From Rhodospirillaceae bacterium (lineage in GTDB: Bacteria; Pseudomonadota; Alphaproteobacteria; Rhodospirillales; UBA2165): a stretch of 50,092 bases of DNA. How positions within the stretch are numbered: position 1 is the first letter of the stretch; every line of letters begins with the position of its first letter. Positions 44,044-50,092 of this stretch are shown here, piece after piece. Under the pieces are notes generated by a model. The model saw nothing but the letters and a program-made list of their open reading frames with translations, was not told the DNA's origin and did no database searches. The translations under genes were made by a program, and so were the position numbers. The stretch covers positions 1 through 50,092 of the forward strand of contig PBNV01000027.1 in NCBI GenBank assembly GCA_002723345.1, written 5' to 3'.

Positions 44044-44523
44044 TTAAAGCGGGATAGATATCGCGTTGAAGGTTCCGCCCGCTTGAATGAGATCAACCCG
44101 TTTCAGGAGGATTTTAAAGCTGTCACCAGAGGCGATCAAGTGATGCGTTGAGTTGCCGCTTAGGGTAGTGCTGATATCATCGCGAACTTCATTCATGATA
44201 AGCTTAGAGCGAACCGTGATTTTATCTGTAACGGTTTCTAAAATGATATTACTCACTAAATGAATGGTGGCAGGTGACGGCGTTACGGAGTAAGCCCGTG
44301 GATGAGACAGCCGGGCGACCCTGAGTTTCAAAAGTGCCACATCCTCCAAAATTATGGACACTTGTCCTTCCATGTCCGTTTGATCGGGTGCAGAAGGAAT
44401 CCAATAAATCCCGTCATCCGCAAACAGGTCAAGCCATCGGTCAAAGTAACCAAGATCTAGCAGCTCGGCTTCTTGTGCCAGAAAGTTGGATACCTGATGG
44501 TGGAGGGTTAGGGACTCCATCAT
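44044..44523 (-). CDS. Aromatic-ring-hydroxylating dioxygenase beta subunit
   Basis: A 159-residue small subunit (PF00866-type) of a Rieske non-haem iron dioxygenase, a structural partner of the alpha subunit. VSNFLAQEAELLDLGYFDRW (about 11-30), DDGIYWIPSAP (about 36-46) and the middle RVARLSHPRAYSVTPSPATI (about 68-87) are the family landmarks. The ATG at 44523 overlaps the alpha-subunit stop (ATGA). The gene ends 4 nt from the converging enolase-superfamily gene. No ferredoxin or reductase gene accompanies it. Confidence 0.9.
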   Translation of the reverse strand: MMESLTLHHQVSNFLAQEAELLDLGYFDRWLDLFADDGIYWIPSAPDQTDMEGQVSIILEDVALLKLRVARLSHPRAYSVTPSPATIHLVSNIILETVTDKITVRSKLIMNEVRDDISTTLSGNSTHHLIASGDSFKILLKRVDLIQAGGTFNAISIPL

Positions 44524-45839
44524 TGCTCCACGCCCATCCAGTTGTGCCAGGCAGCCGCCTGGACGCGAAGCGGTAATTCACTTGAGGTCGTGGAATGGCG
44601 GGCGCCCATTCCTTGCATGTCGGTGCTTGCGCCGCGCTGTCCGTTCAGCCGCTCAATACCTCCATTTTTCAAACCACGTTGAACGCGCCCAAATATCTCT
44701 AGATCATCGGAAAATATCATGGATGCAGGAGAGACTAGAGTGCCTAAAAACCGGACCGCGCGATGGAATATTTCATCCGGTGCTCCTCCGAGCCGAAAAC
44801 AATATCCTTCAATAACTGTCTCACTGACGGAAATCGGATGAACGACCCTTATTTGGTGAAACTGAGCATTGATATTGAGAGTGGGCCAAATCAGGTTATT
44901 AAACCTATCCATTCCTAGAACAGTCGCCGCTTTTTCCTTGCCATGGGCGGCCTCTAGAGACTTTCGGTAGGTGCGGGTCACGGCATCCTCTTGCTGGTGG
45001 GCAAGGAGCCCAGATTTATAAAAACCACCCATGAAAGAATGACCCTCTGGCGTGCCTGTAAGTTCGATAGCATTCCAGTCCTTGGGAGTGAGCCCGTTCG
45101 AGATCATCATCCCTTTGGTTTGACCTCGGTCGATGAGGGAGTCGTTCGGTACAACACCGCCGTCAGCACTCTTGGCAGAAGTTACAGAAGAGTCATGCAC
45201 GAATCCCGGGTGCACAATGTCGTTGGCGTTCTCGTGATGGAGTTTCCAGTTGCCTGGATAGCGGACACGCAAGCTGCCCCCGTCAATCTTTATTTCTCCA
45301 TCTGGCGCCCGATCTACCAAATTATCGATAGCGTCAGTCATTTGACCTAGAAAAGCAGCCAGGGACGGCCCAGTTTCAGCTCTACTGGCAAAGACAAAAC
45401 CGCGGTAGGACTCCACCCGAGGCGCGGAAGACAAATGCAATTTCCGGTCTGTTATATCGAAATCAACCGGGTATCCATCCATGTCGGGGACCGCCTTTAA
45501 GGCACCATCTAAATCAAACCCCCATGAATGATAAGGGCAAACAAAGGAATTTGTGCTACCGCTTTTTTCTGCACAAAGCCGTGTGCCCCGATGCGTGCAC
45601 GCATTCCGTAAAACTTTTAAGTCCCCGCTTTTTTGTCGCACGAGTAGAACCTCATCTACGCCCATCCAGGTGCGCCAGAAGTTTCCCGGGTTTGGCACTT
45701 GGCTCTCATGACCCACAAAAATCCATGCCCGCCCGAAGATACGCTCCATCTCGGCTTCAAAAATGGCCGGGTCTGTATATGCCTTGGAGGCCATGCCGTC
45801 TGGGTCGGCGATTGCCAGGATGTCATTTAATTTAGCCAT
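44520..45839 (-). CDS. Aromatic-ring-hydroxylating dioxygenase alpha subunit (Rieske)
   Basis: A 439-residue catalytic subunit of a Rieske dioxygenase. The Rieske domain has LRNACTHRGTRL, then FVCPYHSWGF (about 77-107), that is CxH-x17-CxxH. The iron site is ENANDIVHPGFVHDSS (about 199-214), with the bridging Asp and two His. I start it at the ATG at 45839; the frame opens at a TTG at 45896 and neither has a good ribosome site. With the beta subunit it would form an alpha/beta oxygenase of the benzoate, phenylpropionate or related groups. It is divergent from the molybdenum-enzyme gene. The substrate is unknown. Confidence 0.9.
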   Translation of the reverse strand: MAKLNDILAIADPDGMASKAYTDPAIFEAEMERIFGRAWIFVGHESQVPNPGNFWRTWMGVDEVLLVRQKSGDLKVLRNACTHRGTRLCAEKSGSTNSFVCPYHSWGFDLDGALKAVPDMDGYPVDFDITDRKLHLSSAPRVESYRGFVFASRAETGPSLAAFLGQMTDAIDNLVDRAPDGEIKIDGGSLRVRYPGNWKLHHENANDIVHPGFVHDSSVTSAKSADGGVVPNDSLIDRGQTKGMMISNGLTPKDWNAIELTGTPEGHSFMGGFYKSGLLAHQQEDAVTRTYRKSLEAAHGKEKAATVLGMDRFNNLIWPTLNINAQFHQIRVVHPISVSETVIEGYCFRLGGAPDEIFHRAVRFLGTLVSPASMIFSDDLEIFGRVQRGLKNGGIERLNGQRGASTDMQGMGARHSTTSSELPLRVQAAAWHNWMGVEQ

Positions 45840-45971
45840 CTTTGGAGTATGAAATTCGCATGCCTTTCGGTCAATCACTGAGGGCGTATTGCCCAATTAC
45901 CATCATGTTGTTCTCTTGCTGTCCTTCGCTAGGCCCTTTCCGAATGACCCGTGAACTGGCATGCTTGCCTG

Positions 45972-48260
45972 ATGAGTGAAATCAAGAATTCCACGATCCC
46001 TCGTGCAGAATCCAGTCGTCTGCTAACAGGCCGTGGGCGCTTTATTCACACGATTATTTTGCCCCGGATGTTGCAAGTAGCATTTATGCGCAGTCCGGTT
46101 GCACACGGCCGTTTTTCTAGGATAGACACATCCGGTGTGTCTAGTATGCCTGGCGTTGAGGCGGTTTTGACAGCGAAGGACATTGGCGCTCTAATCGTTG
46201 AGGTACCAGTTACCAAGCTCGACACTATTCCACATCACATATCGCCGGTCCAGCTGCCACTCGCTGACGGTTTGGTGCGGTTTCAGGGGGAACCCGTGGC
46301 AATGGCTGTGGCGCAAACAGTCGATCAAGCCGAGGATGCAGTCTCCGCTCTCTCAGTAAACTATGATCAACTCCCAATCTCTCTGGACAATACCCCTGCT
46401 AGTAAAGTCGAAATTGGGGTCGACTTTTTAAACTCTAGCGAGCAAGTGTCATTAGAGGCCTCCTTTTCCTTTGCTCGGCAAGCCGGTGTGACGCTCGAGC
46501 CCCGTGGCATTGTTGCATCGTACGATCCTTCAGACGACCGCCTAGAATTATGGATATCTCATCAATCACCTCAGTTGGTGCAAACGCTTTTCGCGAAATT
46601 GCTTGGTATGCCGGAAAATCGGATCCGTGTTCGCACAGTAGATGTTGGCGGGGGTTTTGGCGTAAAACTGCACGTTTATGCCGATGAGATGGCGACCGTC
46701 CTAGCTAGTAGAGTGCTGGGACGTCCCGTCAAATACATTGCTTCCAGGTCCGAGGCATTTCAGTCAGACGCTCAAGCGCGCGAATTTGATGTTTCCGCTG
46801 CGATCCATTTAGCAGCCGATGGAGCGCTGATAGGTATGACCGGAGAATTTGAAAACCCGATAGGGGCTTATTCTATTTACCCCCGGTCTTCCGTGGGTGA
46901 TGCAATCCAGGCAGCGACGCAACTTGGAGCTCCGTATAAGTTAGACGGGATGAAAACCTTGGCGCGAACCTTGTGGCGGAACAGACCACCGTCCGGTGCC
47001 ATTCGTGGAGTTGGCCAGCCCATACCGTGCGTTGTGACTGAACAGTTAATGGATATGGCTGCTCGCCATCTTGGTGAGGACCCGGTGGACTACCGCCGCA
47101 AGCATTATCTAGACGCGGGCAGTTTTCCGCTGACAACGCTCGGTGGTATTTACATGGACCAGCTCTCTCTCATCGAATGCCTGGATACGCTGACTGAGGC
47201 AATGGACTACTCGGCCCTACGTGATGGCCAGCAAAGGCTGCGAGAGCAGGGTGTCTGGCGCGGCATCGGGATAATTACTTTCATCGAGCAAACCGCTGTG
47301 GGGCCAGGTCTGTACGGTGCAGCGAACGTGCCTGCAACATCTGTGGAGGAGTGCCGTATTCGGCTGGAGGCGGACGGGTGTATACGTGTGGAGACAGGTG
47401 CGACGGACCAGGGACAAGGTACTTTGACAGGAATTCGGCAGATCGTTGCTTCGGAATTAGGTCTCGACATCGAGGCTGTCGACGTTTTTTCCGCCGATAG
47501 TAGTGGGGCAAGAGGCGGAGGGGCCTGGGCATCACGGGGCCTCTCCCTTGCTGGGGAAGCGTCCCTTCTAGCGGCGGAAGCTTTGCGAGTGAACATACTA
47601 GAAATTGCCGGGGAACTCCTTCAAGCGCCGCCACGGGCTTTGCGGCTTGAGAAGGGCTTGATAAGAGGAGCCGGGCGGGAAGACCTGACACTAGCAGATT
47701 TTGCCAAAATAGCTTGGTTCAAACCTTACGATTTCCCTCCCGGAAGTACGGATAAGCTGGCCCTAAGCCGGAGTTATACCCTTGAAGGTCGCCCACACCT
47801 GGTTGCTAACGGCGTGATGGGGTGTCTTGTAGAGATTGACCCTGAGACCGGAGCGGTGGATTTGCTTCGTCATTGGGTTGTAGAGGATTGCGGAACCATC
47901 ATAAACCGGGCGCTGGTGGATGGGCAAATCATGGGAGGGGCAGCCCAAGGTATTGGGCAAGTGCTTGGTGAAGACCTTCGGTATGACGAAAACGGACAAC
48001 TGCTGAGCGGAACTTTTATGGATTATGCCGTGCCCCGTGCGGACATCATTCCGCCGATTGAAATCCTCCACGTGACAACACCTCAGGCGGGAACCAAACT
48101 CGGTGCAAAGGGCGTCGGCGAGGCCGGAACCGTTGGCGGCCCCGCATCAGTTTGGAGTGCCGTTAATGACGCCATAGCGCATACTGGTGCGCGCGTGACG
48201 GCAGCCCCGTTAACGGCGGAGAGAATTTTTAACGCGATCCGGTCAGCTAAAGCGCAGTAG
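45972..48260 (+). CDS. Xanthine-dehydrogenase-family molybdopterin-binding subunit (orphan large subunit)
   Basis: A 762-residue molybdenum-cofactor subunit. I use the ATG at 45972, giving MSEIKNSTIPRAESSRLLTG; a start at 45951 is possible. It has the N-terminal hammerhead (RSPVAHGRFSRIDTS, then LPLADGLVRFQGEPVAMAVA), the cofactor motifs VDVGGGFGVKLHVYADEMA (about 226-244), a GATDQGQGT motif (about 482-490), and the catalytic Glu in LGAKGVGEAGTVGG (about 710-723). The FAD and iron-sulfur subunits that normally sit next to it are missing, so it must use partners elsewhere or a different acceptor. The substrate class (aldehyde, purine, CO or aromatic) is undecided. Confidence 0.88.
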   Translation: MSEIKNSTIPRAESSRLLTGRGRFIHTIILPRMLQVAFMRSPVAHGRFSRIDTSGVSSMPGVEAVLTAKDIGALIVEVPVTKLDTIPHHISPVQLPLADGLVRFQGEPVAMAVAQTVDQAEDAVSALSVNYDQLPISLDNTPASKVEIGVDFLNSSEQVSLEASFSFARQAGVTLEPRGIVASYDPSDDRLELWISHQSPQLVQTLFAKLLGMPENRIRVRTVDVGGGFGVKLHVYADEMATVLASRVLGRPVKYIASRSEAFQSDAQAREFDVSAAIHLAADGALIGMTGEFENPIGAYSIYPRSSVGDAIQAATQLGAPYKLDGMKTLARTLWRNRPPSGAIRGVGQPIPCVVTEQLMDMAARHLGEDPVDYRRKHYLDAGSFPLTTLGGIYMDQLSLIECLDTLTEAMDYSALRDGQQRLREQGVWRGIGIITFIEQTAVGPGLYGAANVPATSVEECRIRLEADGCIRVETGATDQGQGTLTGIRQIVASELGLDIEAVDVFSADSSGARGGGAWASRGLSLAGEASLLAAEALRVNILEIAGELLQAPPRALRLEKGLIRGAGREDLTLADFAKIAWFKPYDFPPGSTDKLALSRSYTLEGRPHLVANGVMGCLVEIDPETGAVDLLRHWVVEDCGTIINRALVDGQIMGGAAQGIGQVLGEDLRYDENGQLLSGTFMDYAVPRADIIPPIEILHVTTPQAGTKLGAKGVGEAGTVGGPASVWSAVNDAIAHTGARVTAAPLTAERIFNAIRSAKAQ

Positions 48261-48278
48261 TAAGTTAAAACTAGTTGG

Positions 48279-49601
48279 CTAGTCGAACAACGACTGCATG
48301 TCCTGTGCCGTGCTTGGCAGCCATGTGGCGATATCAGGAAAAGCCACGATGAGCGCGATCAACAAGACTTGTGCTATTACGAAGGGCAGGACGCCCTTGT
48401 AAATATCGGCAAGAGCGACCTCCTGGGCCATCCCTTTAATGATGAACACATTCATGCCTACCGGCGGTGTTATCAGTCCTAGTTCAACCACCATGACCAC
48501 GATAATTCCAAACCAAACCGGATCCATGCCCAATTGTTGTATCACCGGAAAAAAGATTGGGATTGTTAGTAGGATCATTGCCAAAGAGTCTAGAGCGCAC
48601 CCCATTACCAAATAGATTAATAGGATGATGAACAGGATTGCCGTGCTGGAGAGAGCGAGACTGCCAATCCAGTCGCCCACGGCGTCAGGCACCGCACTAA
48701 GAACGAGAAAATTATTGAGTAGGATGGCGCCAATTAGGATCGTAAAGATCATCGCCGATGTGCGCACTGTTTCCATTAGGCAGTTTACGAACACTTGTCT
48801 AGTCATTTGCCGGCCAATAAGTGCGAGAACAAGGGCTCCAGAGGCCCCAATTCCAGCAGCCTCCTCCGGAGAGAATATCCCAAGATAAATGCCGCCAATG
48901 ACCAAAAAGAAGAGAACGATCGTGCCCCAAACGTCGCCAAATGCGCCAAATTTTTGACGTAAAGTTGTTTTCAATCCCCGGGGACCCATGTTTGGGAAAA
49001 TGCGGGTCATGATTGATATCGTGGCCATGAAGAAGATAACGGTCAGGATGCCCGGCAAAAATCCGGCCAAGAACAAATCACCAATATTGGTCTCAGTCAG
49101 GATGCCATAAAGAACCAGAATTACGCTGGGCGGGATCAGGATGCCAACTGTGCCGCCGGCGGCGATGGCACCGGTTGAAAGCTGGTCATTGTAGTTGAAC
49201 TTTTTCATTTCTGGCAAAGCGACTTGGGTCATTGTGGCCGCCGTTGCGAGACTTGATCCGCATACAGCGGCAAATGCTCCGCAACCGGCAATTGTTGCCA
49301 GACCAAGCCCGCCTCGTCGGTACCCGAGCCAAGTGTTGCACGCCCGAAAAAGTCCTTCGCTGAGCCCTGAATTACTGGCGAAATAACCCATCAGGATGAA
49401 CAAAGGAACCACGCTTAGGTTGAATGTGATCGTTGTTTCATAAGCAGTCTGCCCCAGAAGCGAGAGCGCGGCATCTAAATCAATCAGGAAGGTACTGCCA
49501 ATAAAGCCCGTTACAGCCATGGCAAATCCGATTGGGAGTCCAATTGCTAATAATGCGAACATGGCCAGCATTACTATGATTGCGAGAGTGATTGGATCCA
49601 T
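48279..49601 (-). CDS. TRAP transporter large permease (DctM/SiaM type)
   Basis: A 440-residue inner-membrane protein with about twelve hydrophobic segments, the transporting subunit of a TRAP system. LPIGFAMAVTGFIGS (about 23-37), FILMGYFASNSGLSEGLFRA (about 68-87), AAGGTVGILIPPSVILVLYG (about 148-167) and the late LGLITPPVGMNVFIIKGMAQ (about 375-394) are conserved in the family. Such systems import organic acids such as C4-dicarboxylates with sodium. It starts 5 nt after the small-subunit stop. The gene converges with the molybdenum-enzyme gene, 18 nt apart. Confidence 0.92.
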   Translation of the reverse strand: MDPITLAIIVMLAMFALLAIGLPIGFAMAVTGFIGSTFLIDLDAALSLLGQTAYETTITFNLSVVPLFILMGYFASNSGLSEGLFRACNTWLGYRRGGLGLATIAGCGAFAAVCGSSLATAATMTQVALPEMKKFNYNDQLSTGAIAAGGTVGILIPPSVILVLYGILTETNIGDLFLAGFLPGILTVIFFMATISIMTRIFPNMGPRGLKTTLRQKFGAFGDVWGTIVLFFLVIGGIYLGIFSPEEAAGIGASGALVLALIGRQMTRQVFVNCLMETVRTSAMIFTILIGAILLNNFLVLSAVPDAVGDWIGSLALSSTAILFIILLIYLVMGCALDSLAMILLTIPIFFPVIQQLGMDPVWFGIIVVMVVELGLITPPVGMNVFIIKGMAQEVALADIYKGVLPFVIAQVLLIALIVAFPDIATWLPSTAQDMQSLFD

Positions 49602-49606
49602 GCTTA

Positions 49607-50092
49607 TTATTCGCTAGCCTGAGAGGTTGTAACATAAGTTGACGCGTCCTGAAGGCCAAAGGCTACGCGTGCACTTGTAATTAGGTGTAATACTAGTGAG
49701 CTCACCATCAGTATGCTGGCAAATGCCATGATAAAAGCCCACGGCCATAGACTGACCTCCCAAATTTGCGTGGTCTCATTGTTTATCATTCTGGAATGAG
49801 CTTGAATAAACAGCTGCCAGCTGATCAGGATTGTTATAAAAAGCCCCACAAGACCCGTGATAAAATCAAGGATGGCCTGAATGCGGGGTCTAAAATTAAT
49901 AATAAGAATATCGACTCGGATATGGCCTCTGAGAAAGGTCGTATAACCAACACCTAAGTAAATCATGATGCCCATGATTAACTCAGTAACCTCAACCGAG
50001 CCGGAGATGGGATGATCAAAGGCGCGACCGATGACGTCGAACAAAGTGAGGAACATCATCACAGCCAGCCCGACAGACCCGGCACGAGCGAG
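49607..50092 (-). CDS. TRAP transporter small permease (DctQ type), partial
   Basis: 161 residues are visible, running off the right edge: the frame stays open from 49607 to 50092 with no stop. A GTG at 50062 and two ATGs after it could start a 151-residue protein, but LARAGSVGLAVMMFLTLFDV is a natural continuation of the first helix, so the true start lies beyond the window. Four helices are visible and IGRAFDHPISGSVEVTELIM is the DctQ signature (DVxGR then a Glu-containing helix). It couples with DctM and a periplasmic DctP that should lie outside the window. Confidence 0.88.
   Translation of the reverse strand, partial: LARAGSVGLAVMMFLTLFDVIGRAFDHPISGSVEVTELIMGIMIYLGVGYTTFLRGHIRVDILIINFRPRIQAILDFITGLVGLFITILISWQLFIQAHSRMINNETTQIWEVSLWPWAFIMAFASILMVSSLVLHLITSARVAFGLQDASTYVTTSQASE

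Noticed and set aside
47207..47596. 129-codon minus-strand frame inside the molybdenum-enzyme gene
   Set aside because: Arg/Ser/Pro-rich antisense shadow without motifs.
1..50092. CRISPR array, insertion sequence, rRNA or prophage
   Set aside because: No regularly spaced repeats, transposase frames, rRNA sequence or phage structural genes were seen on either strand.

Overview
The window is a piece of an alphaproteobacterial chromosome, most likely a marine Rhodospirillales-like lineage. The main reason is gene order: tatABC-serS-surE-pcm-nlpD, then yajC-secD-secF-Mth938-like gene, an NDUFAF6-like gene, trmFO, uvrA, ssb and gyrA-coaD are strung together much as in other alphaproteobacteria, with extra genes spliced in between. 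Families are called from protein sequence alone; no database search was possible.

Layout. 1-4904 (minus strand): a liv-type ABC importer operon (binding protein, two permeases, two ATPases). It is visibly AT-richer than the rest. It carries a perfect 39-nt palindrome between the binding-protein and permease genes, a substituted signature motif in LivG, and a LivF-like ATPase with a long C-terminal extension running off the left edge. 5156-10627 (plus): Tat translocase, seryl-tRNA synthetase, SurE, L-isoaspartyl methyltransferase and an NlpD-like LysM/LytM lipoprotein. 10633-12069 (minus): a DUF815 AAA+ ATPase and an FMN reductase. 12233-15632 (plus): YajC, SecD, SecF and an Mth938/NDUFAF3-like protein.

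15644-19996 (plus) is a three-gene glycosyltransferase cassette (GT-B/TPR fusion, GT2, CgeB-like), followed by a strong bidirectional terminator. 20102-22147 (minus) holds a stand-alone PuuD-type membrane protein preceded by an unlisted 31-residue membrane peptide, and hpnE. 22251-23081 is an NDUFAF6-like pseudo-synthase. trmFO, uvrA and an MFS gene follow on the minus strand. 29021-32416 (plus) contains a phthalate-dioxygenase-reductase-type enzyme, ssb, a SirB1-family protein and an alpha/beta hydrolase. 32510-34502 (minus) holds a GT8-like protein and a second MFS gene. gyrA, coaD and tRNA-Lys(TTT) end the housekeeping part at 38567.

38923-50092 is accessory metabolism: a BASS-family transporter, an arylsulfotransferase-like propeller protein, an MscS channel, a VOC protein abutting a D-tartrate-dehydratase-like enolase-superfamily enzyme, Rieske dioxygenase alpha and beta subunits, an orphan xanthine-dehydrogenase-type molybdenum subunit, and a TRAP transporter running off the right edge. 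This reads as uptake and breakdown of organic acids and aromatic or sulfated compounds. The substrates cannot be fixed from sequence.

No insertion sequence, prophage, rRNA, CRISPR array or integrase was seen. The least explained items are the 31-aa peptide/PuuD-like pair, the glycosyltransferase cassette splitting two complex I assembly-factor homologues, and the unusual features of the liv operon.
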